From assembly GCA_020846535.1 (NCBI GenBank), contig JADLDR010000042.1, forward strand, positions 1 through 61,151: a stretch of DNA of 61,151 bases. The letters are read 5' to 3'. Below are positions 7,119 through 16,198 of the stretch, piece by piece (the stretch's first letter is position 1; every line of letters starts with the position of its first letter). The notes under the pieces were generated by a model. That model had not been told where the DNA came from and made no database searches. It saw only the letters and a program-made list of their open reading frames with translations. The stretch comes from Armatimonadota bacterium. GTDB lineage: Bacteria > Armatimonadota > JADLDR01. Made by a program: the position numbers and the translations under genes.

Positions 7119-8948
7119 TTGATCAACAAGGTCATCAAATATCGATACGATGTGCTGGAAAAGGTCGGCGAAGGCACCTTCTACACGGTCTACAAGGCGC
7201 GTGACAAGGTGCTGAACAAAGTGGTGGCTTTGAAGGTTCTCCACCAGCATCTTGCGGCCAATAAAGACCTGCTGGACCGCTTTCAGGCCGAAACCCGCCG
7301 GGCCGCCGGGCTGAACCACCCCAACATCGCCCGGATCATCGAATTCGATGAAGAAGAGGGCATGTATTATACCGTCGTCGAGTACGTCCGCGGCACGGAT
7401 TTGAAGGAGCGCATCCGGCGCACCGCCCCGATGGCGATTCCTGCGGCAGTCGATATCATGATCGCCGCCTGCGAGGCGCTCGATCATGCCCACAAGTCGG
7501 GCGTCGTCCACGGCGATATCCGGCCTCAGAACATCCTGGTTTCTCCCGAGGGGGAAACCAAGGTGGCCGATTTCGGGATCATCCGCTGCGTGGCGGCGGT
7601 TCCCAGCCTCCAGACCGAAGCGTTCCTGAAATCGGTGTATTATGTGGCCCCCGAGATCGCGGAGGGGAAGAACGCGCAGGCAGCCTCCGACCTCTATAGC
7701 GCCGGAGTGGTCATGTATGAGATGCTGACCGGTGTGCTGCCCTTCCAGGGCGATACGGCCATCGCCATCGCGCTCAAGCATATCCAGGATCCCCCGTCGA
7801 CGCCCCGCCTGATCAATCCCGCCGTTCCCAAATCGGTGGAGGGGATCGTTCTCAAGGCCCTGACCAAAAAGATAGAGCAGCGGTACATCTCCGCCATTCA
7901 GATGATCGCCGACCTGAAAGTGGTGCGGGACGCCATGCGCTTCGGGAAGTCGCTCAACTGGTCTCCCCTGGAGGACGCCCGGCCCGAGCCGGAGCCGCAG
8001 GAGGAGGAAGAGGAGATCGCCTACGCGGCTCCCCGCTTCTCCATCAGCCGCTTTTTGATGTGGGCGGCAGCCTTTATCGGGGTGGTGGCGTGTGTCTCCC
8101 TTTTTATCTATTTCACCATCGGGGCCAATCCCCAGGAAGTGGTCGTTCCCGATGTGACCGGAAAGCCTCTGGCCCAGGCCCAGGCCCTGCTGGCCGAAAA
8201 GGACCTGAAAGCCAAGCTGGTGGAGGAATACGACAGCAAAGTGCCCGCCGGTCAGATCATCAGCGCGGCCCCGGCCCCGGGGCGGACGATCAAGGCGGGA
8301 AAAGAAGTACTCCTTTTCGTCAGCAAAGGGGCGCAGTTCGCCTCTGTGCCCGATGTGATCGGGCAGTCCGAATCGGACGCCCGAGAGCAGATCCAGAGGT
8401 CCGGGCTGGTGCCGGGAAACGTCCGCCGGGAATACAGCGACACCGTGGCCCAGGGCGATGTCGTCTCTCAGGACCCGAAAGCCGCCGTGCAGATCGCGCC
8501 CATGCAAAAAGTAAACATGATCGTCAGCCGGGGGCCGAAGCCCCTGCCCGCCCCGCCTATCGATATCAATCCGCCGGAGGTGTCCAACAATACGCCCAGC
8601 GTCGGGGATACAGGAGTAGAGAACGTCCCTGCCAACGAGCCGACCGATGCGGATGCCGACCAGACCGGAGCCGGCAAGCTGCGGCGGCGGAACTTTCAGG
8701 TGGGGGTAGCCGTTCCGAAGGATGGGGAACCGCACCGGGTCGAGATCGTGATCAGCGACTCCCGGAACGAGCGCACCGTCTATGACCGGGAGCACGGCTC
8801 CGGCGACAGCTTCAGCAGCCCCAACCTGGAGGGATACGGGGACGAAGGCTCCATCCGCGTCTATGTGGACGGGGAACTGGTCAAAGAGAGGCTCTTTTCC
8901 GAATTGGACAAATCGGGAGGCAAACCGTCCGGTGGAACGAACCGTTAA
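7119..8948 (+). CDS. pknB: PASTA-domain Ser/Thr protein kinase
   Basis: A 609-residue transmembrane kinase. TTG at 7119 is the start because the kinase fold begins right after it (RYDVLEKVGEGTFYTVYKA) and GAGG lies about nine bases upstream. The kinase domain covers about residues 10-275: glycine loop 17-24, ATP-binding Lys39, catalytic loop HGDIRPQN (131-138), DFG (151-153) and an APE motif. The usual HRD arginine is Gly and the catalytic-loop Lys is Arg, while the base Asp133 and the DFG remain, so activity is likely but altered regulation is possible. One membrane helix (about 310-332) is followed by two PASTA repeats (about 342-475), a linker, and a beta-rich C-terminal domain (about 525-605). 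PASTA domains bind peptidoglycan or muropeptides. No partner phosphatase gene is adjacent. Confidence 0.92.
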   Translation: MINKVIKYRYDVLEKVGEGTFYTVYKARDKVLNKVVALKVLHQHLAANKDLLDRFQAETRRAAGLNHPNIARIIEFDEEEGMYYTVVEYVRGTDLKERIRRTAPMAIPAAVDIMIAACEALDHAHKSGVVHGDIRPQNILVSPEGETKVADFGIIRCVAAVPSLQTEAFLKSVYYVAPEIAEGKNAQAASDLYSAGVVMYEMLTGVLPFQGDTAIAIALKHIQDPPSTPRLINPAVPKSVEGIVLKALTKKIEQRYISAIQMIADLKVVRDAMRFGKSLNWSPLEDARPEPEPQEEEEEIAYAAPRFSISRFLMWAAAFIGVVACVSLFIYFTIGANPQEVVVPDVTGKPLAQAQALLAEKDLKAKLVEEYDSKVPAGQIISAAPAPGRTIKAGKEVLLFVSKGAQFASVPDVIGQSESDAREQIQRSGLVPGNVRREYSDTVAQGDVVSQDPKAAVQIAPMQKVNMIVSRGPKPLPAPPIDINPPEVSNNTPSVGDTGVENVPANEPTDADADQTGAGKLRRRNFQVGVAVPKDGEPHRVEIVISDSRNERTVYDREHGSGDSFSSPNLEGYGDEGSIRVYVDGELVKERLFSELDKSGGKPSGGTNR

Positions 8949-9594
8949 GATCGCCCCTTCGCTTCTCGCCGCCGATTTCGGGCGGCTGCGGGAGGAAGTG
9001 CAGGCGGTGGAGGAAGCAGGGGCCAACTACCTGCATATCGATGTGATGGACGGCCATTTCGTCCCCAATATCACGATGGGGCCGGTGGTGATCGAATGGC
9101 TCAGGCCGCACACCCGCCTCGTCTTCGATGTACACTTGATGATCTCCGAGCCGGAGCGGTATATCGCCGACTTCGCCCGGGCGGGAAGCGATATTCTCCT
9201 GGTCCATCCGGAAACCTGCCGCCACCTGCATCGGGTAATCTACCAGATCAAGGAGGCGGGCGTGAAGGCGGGCGTGGCGCTCAACCCGGCGACTCCGCTT
9301 TCCTTCATCGAGCCGGTCATGCCCGACCTGGACAGCCTGTTGATCATGACCGTCAACCCTGGCTTCGGGGGACAGGCTTTCATCGAAACAATGGTCCCGA
9401 AAATCGAGGCCGCTTCCGAAGCTTTTGCCCGCCTCGGACAAGAAGCGGACCTGGGTGTGGACGGGGGCATCAGCGCCCGGAATGCCGCGCGGGTGGCCGG
9501 CAAGGGAGCCGATGTGCTGGTGGTCGGATCGGCCCTGTTCAAGCACACGGAGGGGCCCGGGGCGGCCATCCGGGAGCTTCGCGCGGTGTTGTGA
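8932..9594 (+). CDS. rpe: Ribulose-phosphate 3-epimerase
   Basis: Interconverts ribulose-5-phosphate and xylulose-5-phosphate in the pentose phosphate pathway; the pathway also gives the ribulose-5-phosphate used by RibB downstream. The GTG at 8932 lies 11 bases after GGGAGG (8915-8920), giving 220 residues, typical for the family. Motifs: LLAADFGRL, DVMDGHFVPN, VNPGFGGQ and GVDGGI, carrying the metal and phosphate ligands. It overlaps the kinase gene by 17 bases. Confidence 0.95.
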   Translation: MERTVKIAPSLLAADFGRLREEVQAVEEAGANYLHIDVMDGHFVPNITMGPVVIEWLRPHTRLVFDVHLMISEPERYIADFARAGSDILLVHPETCRHLHRVIYQIKEAGVKAGVALNPATPLSFIEPVMPDLDSLLIMTVNPGFGGQAFIETMVPKIEAASEAFARLGQEADLGVDGGISARNAARVAGKGADVLVVGSALFKHTEGPGAAIRELRAVL

Positions 9595-9604
9595 GAGAAC
9601 GGGT

Positions 9605-9955
9605 ATGTGGACTTCGATGCTGGTGGGGCTGATGATCGCCGTGATCGTCTTCACGGCCATCGAGGTGAGAGCATGGAAAACGGGCTATCGCTTCGGCCCG
9701 GCCCGACAGCTTTACGGGCGCATCGCCGGGGCCGTCCTGTCGTTTCTGATTCTGGCCCTGATCTTGCTGGGGCGCTATATTTTGAGGGAGGCTGATCCCC
9801 TGATGTCTCTGGCCTACTGGGTCGGATGCCTGGGGCTGGCCTTCCTTCTTTTCGTGCTGGCCCTGTGGGATATGGGGCAGACCGGCATGTGGCTCTCCGA
9901 AAAGCGCCGGGAATTGATGCAGAAGACGTTCGATGAGAAAGACCCGCCCTCATGA
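9605..9955 (+). CDS. Small three-helix membrane protein, unknown function
   Basis: A 116-residue protein with three hydrophobic segments (about 2-20, 37-58 and 68-90) and a charged, mostly cytoplasmic C-terminus. No family is recognised. It sits between rpe and ribD, and its stop overlaps the ribD ATG by four bases, so it belongs to the operon. The ribosome site (GAGAG) is weak, and coupling to rpe is likely. Confidence 0.7.
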   Translation: MWTSMLVGLMIAVIVFTAIEVRAWKTGYRFGPARQLYGRIAGAVLSFLILALILLGRYILREADPLMSLAYWVGCLGLAFLLFVLALWDMGQTGMWLSEKRRELMQKTFDEKDPPS

Positions 9956-11076
9956 CGCCCGGCCCGGCTGACTGCATGAAGCGCGCGCTCCGGCTGGCGG
10001 CCAGGGCCAAGGGGCGCACCAGCCCCAACCCCATGGTCGGGGCCGTGCTGGTCAGGGACGGAACGGTGGTGGGGGAAGGCTATCACCCCTTTGCAGGAGC
10101 GCCCCACGCCGAGGCGCTGGCCCTGCGAGAGGCCGGGGAAAGGGCGAGAGGGGCCGTCCTCTACGTCACCCTGGAGCCGTGTTCTCACTACGGTCGCACC
10201 CCTCCCTGCGCGGATGCTGTCATCGAGGCCGGGGTGACCCGCGTGGTGGCCGCGATGGAAGATCCGAACCCCCTCGTGTTCGGCAGGGGCTTCGCCCGGC
10301 TGCGCGAGGCGGGGATCGCGGTGGAGGTCGGGCTGTGCGGGGCCGAAGCCCGGCGGCTGAACGAAGTTTTTATCACCTACATCACCCGGAATCGGCCTTT
10401 CGTGATTTTGAAGTACGCCATGACCCTGGACGGCAAGATCGCCACCGCCGCCGGAGACGCCCGGTGGGTGACTGGAGAAAAGGCCAGGGGCTATGTCCAC
10501 CGGCTGCGCGCCGAGACAGACGCCATCCTGGTCGGGCTGGGAACCGTTTTCAAGGACGATCCCCTTCTTACCGCCCGGAGGCAAGGGGCGAGAAATCCTG
10601 CCCGCATCGTTCTGGACAGCCGGGCCCGGATTCCGCTCCGGTCCAGGCTTCTCGCGACCCTTGCGGAAGCGCCGGTGTGGGTGGCGGTGACGGAACAGGC
10701 TCCCCGGGAGCGGGTCGCCGCACTGGAATCGCTGGGGGCGGAGGTGATCTGTCCCGGCTCCGATGCGAGCGGGCGGGTCGCCTGGAAGCCTTTACTCGGC
10801 CTCCTGGGAGAGCGCGGGGTGATGAGCCTGCTGGTGGAGGGCGGAGGCAGCGTTCACGCCAGCGCCCTGGAGAGCGGGGTGGGGGACAAAGTGATGGCCT
10901 TCATCGCCCCCAAGATCGTCGGAGGGGCGGAGGCCCTTTCGCCGGTGGAAGGGCAGGGCGTGGCGGCTATGGCGGAGGCCCACCGGCTGAGCGATGTCGC
11001 TGTCCGCAGGTTCGGGGAAGATATCCTGATTGAAGGCTATCTGAGGAAGGTTTCGGGATGTTCACAGGCATCATAG
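9952..11076 (+). CDS. ribD: Bifunctional diaminohydroxyphosphoribosylaminopyrimidine deaminase / reductase
   Basis: Catalyses the second and third steps of riboflavin synthesis. The N-terminal deaminase (about 1-145) has the zinc site: HAEALAL followed by LEPCSHYGRTPPC. The C-terminal NADPH-dependent reductase (about 150-365) has KYAMTLDGKIAT and the LVEGGG motif. At 374 residues it is a complete fused enzyme. It overlaps the next gene, ribE, by 19 bases. Confidence 0.95.
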   Translation: MTPGPADCMKRALRLAARAKGRTSPNPMVGAVLVRDGTVVGEGYHPFAGAPHAEALALREAGERARGAVLYVTLEPCSHYGRTPPCADAVIEAGVTRVVAAMEDPNPLVFGRGFARLREAGIAVEVGLCGAEARRLNEVFITYITRNRPFVILKYAMTLDGKIATAAGDARWVTGEKARGYVHRLRAETDAILVGLGTVFKDDPLLTARRQGARNPARIVLDSRARIPLRSRLLATLAEAPVWVAVTEQAPRERVAALESLGAEVICPGSDASGRVAWKPLLGLLGERGVMSLLVEGGGSVHASALESGVGDKVMAFIAPKIVGGAEALSPVEGQGVAAMAEAHRLSDVAVRRFGEDILIEGYLRKVSGCSQAS

Positions 11077-11702
11077 AAGAAGTCGGAGATGTGGCCGCTA
11101 TCGAATGGCAGGGCCGGTCTGCGCGCCTGACGGCAAGCTGCCGGGCGATCCTGGAGGACGCCAGGCCGGGCGACAGCGTGGCCGTAAACGGTGTTTGCCT
11201 GACCGTGACCGACTGCCTGCCCGGAGGCATCGCCTTCGACGCGGTGGCTGAAACGCTGACCAAAAGCTCGCTCGGCCAGCTCAAAGCGGGCGACCCGGTG
11301 AACCTGGAGCGGGCGCTGAAGGTCGGGGGGCGAATCGGGGGGCATTTCGTGCAGGGTCATGTGGACGGGACCGGGCGGGTCCTTTCGTTCCGGCCTGTGA
11401 GCAATTCCGCGATCTGGAGCTTTTCCGCCCCGCCCGGCCTGATGCGCTACATCGTCCCCAAAGGAGCTATCGCCGTTGACGGGATCAGCCTGACGGTGGT
11501 GGAGGTATCGGAAGGCGGTTTCACGGTGTCGATCATTCCCTTTACGGTTTCCCGGACGAATTTGGCCCACAAGCGGGCAGGAGAGGCGGTCAATCTGGAA
11601 GTCGATATTTTAGGCAAATATGTGGAGAAACTGCTGGCAGCGGGCCGCCAGGAGCCTTCTGAGGGCATTACGGAAGCCTTTCTTGTCAGCCGGGGATTTT
11701 AG
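11058..11702 (+). CDS. ribE: Riboflavin synthase alpha chain
   Basis: Dismutates two 6,7-dimethyl-8-ribityllumazine molecules into riboflavin. The 214-residue protein begins with the invariant MFTGIIEEVG and contains two lumazine-binding repeats, the second starting about residue 100 with GHFVQGHVDG at the junction. Length is normal. It starts within the end of ribD. Confidence 0.95.
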   Translation: MFTGIIEEVGDVAAIEWQGRSARLTASCRAILEDARPGDSVAVNGVCLTVTDCLPGGIAFDAVAETLTKSSLGQLKAGDPVNLERALKVGGRIGGHFVQGHVDGTGRVLSFRPVSNSAIWSFSAPPGLMRYIVPKGAIAVDGISLTVVEVSEGGFTVSIIPFTVSRTNLAHKRAGEAVNLEVDILGKYVEKLLAAGRQEPSEGITEAFLVSRGF

Positions 11703-11742
11703 GGGTAAAATGAATCTGGAGAAGAGCGGCTCAGAGGAGAAT

Positions 11743-12975
11743 ATGGAATTCAGCGAAATCCAGGAAGCTATCGAAGATATAAGGCAGGGAAAAATCATCG
11801 TTGTCGTGGATGACGAGGACCGGGAGAACGAGGGCGATGTGATCATGGCGGCGGAGCGGGTGACGCCCGAAGCCATCAACTTCATGGAAAAATACGCCCG
11901 CGGCATGATCTGCGTGCCGATGGCCGGGGCGCGGCTGGACGATCTCCAGCTTCCCATGATGGTCGATCAGAACACCACCCGCCATGGAACCGCCTTTACG
12001 GTGACGGTGGATGCCCGGCGCGGTACCACCACCGGCATTTCGGTGGAAGATCAGGTGGTCACCATCCGGGCGCTGCTGGATATCGAGTCCAAGCCGATGG
12101 ACCTGCTGAGGCCCGGCCACGTGCAGCCGATCCGCTCCCGACCCGGGGGCGTGCTGGCCCGGGCCGGCCATACGGAAGCCTCGGTGGACCTGGCGTCCCT
12201 GGCGGGCCTGGCCCCTGCAGGCATCCTCTGCGAGATCAAGAACGATGACGGCAGCATGGCCCGGCTCCCCGGCCTGATGGATTTTGCGGAACGATTCGGC
12301 CTGAAGATCATCACCGTGGCCGACCTGATACGCTACCGCACTCGCACCGAGCGTCTGGTGAAGCGGGCGGCGACCACCTGGATGCCGACCCGCTACGGCG
12401 ACTTCATCGCCCACGCCTATGAGAGCATGGTGGACAACAAGCCCTACATCGCCCTGGTGATGGGCGAGATCGGGGACGGCGAGAATGTGCCGGTGCGGAT
12501 CCACTCCGGCTGCCTGACCGGCGATGTCTTCAAATCGATGAAGTGCGACTGCGGCAACCAGTTGGAACTGGCCCTCCAGCGCATCGCCGAAGAGGGCCGG
12601 GGCGCTCTGATCTATCTGGAGCAGGAGGGACGCGGGATCGGGCTGATCAACAAAATAAGGGCCTACGCCCTGCAAGACGAAGGGGTGGACACCGTGGAGG
12701 CCAACCGGGCGCTGGGATTTCCGCCCGATTCGAGGGATTATGGCATCGGGGTGCAGATCATGCTCGACCTCGGGATCAAAAGCGTCCGACTGATGACCAA
12801 CAACCCGGCCAAGCGGGCAGGCATCGAAGGATTCAGCCTGCGGATTATCGAGCGCGTCCCCCTGGAGACCGCGCCTACGGAGGCGAACCTGCACTACCTT
12901 CAGACCAAGCGAGACAAGATGGGGCACTGGATTTTCAATCTGGATGAGGAGCTGAAGAATGCTAAAGACGTATGA
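11743..12975 (+). CDS. ribBA: 3,4-dihydroxy-2-butanone-4-phosphate synthase / GTP cyclohydrolase II
   Basis: Bifunctional enzyme making both riboflavin precursors: the four-carbon unit from ribulose-5-phosphate and the pyrimidine from GTP. The N-terminal RibB domain (about 1-200) has [16 protein letters not shown]; the C-terminal RibA domain (about 205-400) has the zinc cysteines in [19 protein letters not shown] and the [11 protein letters not shown] motif. The 410-residue form starting at 11743 follows GAGGAG; an in-frame ATG at 11710 after AGGGG would add 11 residues. Ends inside the ribH start region. Confidence 0.95.
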   Translation: MEFSEIQEAIEDIRQGKIIVVVDDEDRENEGDVIMAAERVTPEAINFMEKYARGMICVPMAGARLDDLQLPMMVDQNTTRHGTAFTVTVDARRGTTTGISVEDQVVTIRALLDIESKPMDLLRPGHVQPIRSRPGGVLARAGHTEASVDLASLAGLAPAGILCEIKNDDGSMARLPGLMDFAERFGLKIITVADLIRYRTRTERLVKRAATTWMPTRYGDFIAHAYESMVDNKPYIALVMGEIGDGENVPVRIHSGCLTGDVFKSMKCDCGNQLELALQRIAEEGRGALIYLEQEGRGIGLINKIRAYALQDEGVDTVEANRALGFPPDSRDYGIGVQIMLDLGIKSVRLMTNNPAKRAGIEGFSLRIIERVPLETAPTEANLHYLQTKRDKMGHWIFNLDEELKNAKDV

Positions 12976-13426
12976 AGGCCAGTTGATCGGCACGGGCTTA
13001 TCGTTCGGGATCGTTGTCAGCCGATTCAATGCCTTTATCACTCAAAAACTGCTGGAAGGCGCTCTGGACGGCCTGAAGCGACACGGGGCCGATGCAGATA
13101 AAATCGAGACGGCCTGGGTTCCGGGAAGCTGGGAGATCCCCCTGGCCGCCCGGAAAATGGCCCTCAGCGGGCGCTACGATGCTGTCATCTGCCTGGGAGC
13201 CGTCATCCGGGGAGCCACCCCGCACTTCGACTATATCGCCGCAGAGGCGGCCAAGGGCGTGGCCCATATCGGCCTGGAGACCGGTGTTCCGACCGTCTTC
13301 GGCATCCTGACCACCGACACCATCGAGCAGGCCATCGAACGGGCCGGCACCAAATCGGGGAACAAAGGATTCGATGCCGCCGCCACCGCCATCGAAATGG
13401 CGAACCTGCTGAAAGCCCTGGGGTAA
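12959..13426 (+). CDS. ribH: 6,7-dimethyl-8-ribityllumazine synthase
   Basis: Condenses the RibD product with 3,4-dihydroxybutanone phosphate. The 155-residue protein has [37 protein letters not shown] and the conserved C-terminal Lys/Arg region. It overlaps the ribBA stop by 17 bases. No FMN riboswitch was found before any rib gene, which fits their mid-operon position. Confidence 0.95.
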   Translation: MLKTYEGQLIGTGLSFGIVVSRFNAFITQKLLEGALDGLKRHGADADKIETAWVPGSWEIPLAARKMALSGRYDAVICLGAVIRGATPHFDYIAAEAAKGVAHIGLETGVPTVFGILTTDTIEQAIERAGTKSGNKGFDAAATAIEMANLLKALG

Positions 13427-13488
13427 CGGAGGCCCCTGCGTTATCGCCGCCATACCCTCAAGAACTCCTGCTGGGAGGAGCGACGCCG

Positions 13489-14604
13489 ATGAAAAAGTTC
13501 ATCTCCTATGTGATTGTGTTCGTCGTGGGATTCGCCACGTGCGCTTATGTGATTCACAGGTTCCCGCCCTATCAGGGCGGGGAAAATATCCGGGAAGCGG
13601 CCTTCACGCCTGCCGCTGCGCCCTCGCCGCTCAGCGGAAAAAATGACGCCAAGATCGTGGGCGGCTCTCTGATGGCCCAGATCGTCGAGCGGGCCAGCCA
13701 GGCGGTGGTCAACATCGATGTCGAAGAACAACGCGACCACATGGAGGGATGGTGGGGCGGCTATGACGAGGCTCCCCAGCGCAAAGGGCAGGGGACAGGC
13801 TTTATTTTCGATGCCAACGGCTATGTGCTGACCAATTATCATGTGGTGGCCGGCAATAACAGGATCCAGGTAACTCTGAACAATGGGAAGGTCTATACCG
13901 GCAGGGTGCAGGGCGCTGACCGCAGCAACGACCTGGCCGTCATCAAGATCGATGCCACCAACCTGCCGGTGGTCGAGCTGGGCAGTTCCGCCAGCCTCCG
14001 TCCGGGGGACTGGGTGATCGCCATCGGAAACCCGCTGGGTTACACCTACACCGCGACCGCAGGCATTATCAGCGCCCTGCATCGCTCTCTGGAAACCCCG
14101 GGCAGTCGGGGCACGCTCATCCAGACCGATGCGGCCATCAACCCGGGCAACTCCGGCGGGCCGCTGATCGATATGGGCGGAAGGGTGGTTGGGATCAACC
14201 GGGCCATCGCCACGCCGACCGGCGTTTCTATCGGCCTGGGGTTCGCCATCCCTATCGATACCGCGAAAAAGGTGCTGAACGACCTGATTACACGCGGGCA
14301 TCCGATCCGCCCCTACCTGGGAGTGGAAACGATGCCGGTGAACAGCCGCATCCAGCAGATGCTCGAACTGCCCGACATGAACGGCGTGGTGATCCGGCCC
14401 GGCCCCAGCACTCCGGCGGACCAGGCCGGGATGCAGACCGGGGACGTGATCCGGAAAATCAACAACCGGCAGATCACCTCGATGGACGATTTTCTGGAGG
14501 CGCTGCACAGCCAGACCATCGGGGCTACTATCCCGATCACCGTCTGGCGGGAAGGGCGGGAAATCGTGATCAATGTGAAGCTGGGCCAACTGCCCGACCA
14601 GTAG
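13489..14604 (+). CDS. HtrA/DegQ-type serine protease with one PDZ domain
   Basis: A 371-residue envelope protease anchored by one N-terminal helix (about 5-23). The trypsin-like domain (about 60-255) has the triad His118 (TNYHVV), Asp148 (SNDLAVIKI) and Ser222 (GNSGGPL). One PDZ domain (about 270-365) follows. This DegS/DegQ-like layout suggests quality control or regulated proteolysis in the periplasm. GGGAGGAG lies about nine bases before the ATG. It is 62 bases after ribH and may be the last gene of the aro-rib operon or have its own promoter. A two-PDZ relative is encoded at 23957. Confidence 0.9.
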   Translation: MKKFISYVIVFVVGFATCAYVIHRFPPYQGGENIREAAFTPAAAPSPLSGKNDAKIVGGSLMAQIVERASQAVVNIDVEEQRDHMEGWWGGYDEAPQRKGQGTGFIFDANGYVLTNYHVVAGNNRIQVTLNNGKVYTGRVQGADRSNDLAVIKIDATNLPVVELGSSASLRPGDWVIAIGNPLGYTYTATAGIISALHRSLETPGSRGTLIQTDAAINPGNSGGPLIDMGGRVVGINRAIATPTGVSIGLGFAIPIDTAKKVLNDLITRGHPIRPYLGVETMPVNSRIQQMLELPDMNGVVIRPGPSTPADQAGMQTGDVIRKINNRQITSMDDFLEALHSQTIGATIPITVWREGREIVINVKLGQLPDQ

Positions 14605-14652
14605 GAAGACAACGGTCCCCCTCCATGCCTATCATGCTGCGCTTATCTGACG

Positions 14653-14674
14653 GCCCGCCTCGCAAGGGGCGGGC
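14653..14674 (+). terminator. Candidate terminator hairpin after the HtrA gene
   Basis: A 7-bp GC stem (GCCCGCC / GGCGGGC) with an 8-base loop is followed by GCATTGCATTTT. It lies between the protease and ATPase genes; the T-run is short and offset. Confidence 0.5.
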
Positions 14675-14713
14675 GCATTGCATTTTACCGCTCCATGGAG
14701 CCGGAGATAATCA

Positions 14714-16177
14714 ATGGATATTCGTTTGACTCCCAGGCAGCAGGCGGCTTATGACAGCCTGACCGATTTGCTGACCTACGGGAATGTGGTAACCCTGATG
14801 GGGCCGGGCGGGACCGGCAAATCGACCCTTGCTCGCAAGTTCGCGGAAACGGTCGGGGCCAAAATCCTGACGCCGGTGGACTTTGTGGACAGCAAGGAGG
14901 GGAAGCACCCCTTCGATATCGAGGAGAGCTTTTTCCGGATGCTCTCGCAGGCGTTCCGCTCCAGCTACACCATCGTGATAGATGACCTGGAGCTGATCCG
15001 GGGGGTGGTTCAGTGCTACCAGTATCCCCTGAGCGGCCTGTTCGATGTGTTCCTGAGCGCGGCGATCAGCATCGCCTCCGCCTCGGGGAAGCGGCTGGTC
15101 TTCGTGGCGGAAGATTATGTGCCCACGATCCTGACCGTGCGCGGCCTTATGACCCAGATCGAGCCGTTCCAGGCGGAGGACTATCGTTTTTTGCTGGAGC
15201 AGTATCTTGCTGAAGACGCGATGAACCGGATGGACTGCGAGCGGATCTTCAAATTCGCGCCGCATTTGAACTGCTACCAGTTGGTGCAGTCCTGCGTCTA
15301 CCTCCGGCGGCACGACCCTATCGATACCGACACGATGCTGGAGCATCTGAAAAACTTCAATCTCGCCAGCAATGTTAACCTGGAGCGTGTCGAGCCGACC
15401 GAACTGGGCGATTTGAAGGGCATGGATGACGTGCTGCGGGAACTCGATATCAATGTGGTGATGCCGCTCCGAAACGATGAACGGCTGATGGAATTGGATG
15501 TGCAGCCCAAAAAGGGCGTTCTGCTATACGGCCCTCCCGGAGCCGGGAAGACGACCATCGGCAAGGCCCTGGCTCACAAGCTGGGGGGCAAATTCTTCCT
15601 GATCGATGGCCGCTTCGTCTCACAGAGCCACGACTTCTACGGGGCCGTTCGGGCGGTTTTCGAGGCGGCGCGGGAGAACGCGCCTGCAGTGGTCTTCATC
15701 GATGATTCGGACGTACTCTTCGAGGACGAGGAAAGCACTGCCGATTTCTACCGCTATCTGCTTTCCACCCTGGACGGGCTGGAATCCGAAACGGCGGGGC
15801 GCATCTGCGTGGTCATGACGGCCATGGATGTGGGGACTCTGCCTCCGGCCCTCATTCGCTCCGGACGCATCGAGCTCTGGCTGGAGGTTCCTCTTCCGGG
15901 CATGGATGCCCGGCGGGCCATCCTGGAGGAACGCCTGAGCCATCTTCCATCGCGTTACCGCCACGCCGATCTCCGCAGGATCGCCGAGGAGACCGCGGGC
16001 TTTTCCGGAGCCGACCTCAAGCGGATCGTGGAAGACGCCAAGAACCTGATCGCCTACGATATCCTCCGCAACCTGGACGGCCCGGACTACACCCGCTATT
16101 TTCTTCAGGCGGTGGCAGGCTTTCAGCACAACCGCAGCCGGGGCCTCCGGGAAGGATCGGCTGCGGAAAGCGTGTGA
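14714..16177 (+). CDS. AAA+ ATPase with two nucleotide-binding modules
   Basis: A 487-residue protein. The N-terminal module has a Walker A GPGGTGKST (30-38) and a Walker B-like YTIVIDDLEL (about 75-84), without the rest of a clear AAA signature. The C-terminal module is a classical AAA domain: GPPGAGKTT (about 273-281), VVFIDDSDV (Walker B, about 327), the sensor-1 region after it, a RSGRIELWLEVPLP segment and the GFSGADLKRIVEDA sensor-2 helix near 435. The C-terminal half resembles Cdc48/FtsH/Vps4-type remodelling ATPases, but no protease, substrate-binding or membrane domain is present. Target unknown. GGAG before the ATG supports the start. Confidence 0.8.
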   Translation: MDIRLTPRQQAAYDSLTDLLTYGNVVTLMGPGGTGKSTLARKFAETVGAKILTPVDFVDSKEGKHPFDIEESFFRMLSQAFRSSYTIVIDDLELIRGVVQCYQYPLSGLFDVFLSAAISIASASGKRLVFVAEDYVPTILTVRGLMTQIEPFQAEDYRFLLEQYLAEDAMNRMDCERIFKFAPHLNCYQLVQSCVYLRRHDPIDTDTMLEHLKNFNLASNVNLERVEPTELGDLKGMDDVLRELDINVVMPLRNDERLMELDVQPKKGVLLYGPPGAGKTTIGKALAHKLGGKFFLIDGRFVSQSHDFYGAVRAVFEAARENAPAVVFIDDSDVLFEDEESTADFYRYLLSTLDGLESETAGRICVVMTAMDVGTLPPALIRSGRIELWLEVPLPGMDARRAILEERLSHLPSRYRHADLRRIAEETAGFSGADLKRIVEDAKNLIAYDILRNLDGPDYTRYFLQAVAGFQHNRSRGLREGSAAESV

Positions 16178-16198
16178 TAGAAAGGAGAGGGGCGACCC

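Noticed and set aside
9595..9951. FMN riboswitch before ribD
   Set aside because: ribD starts inside the preceding small gene, and no conserved RFN-type helices are visible there or before ribE or ribBA.
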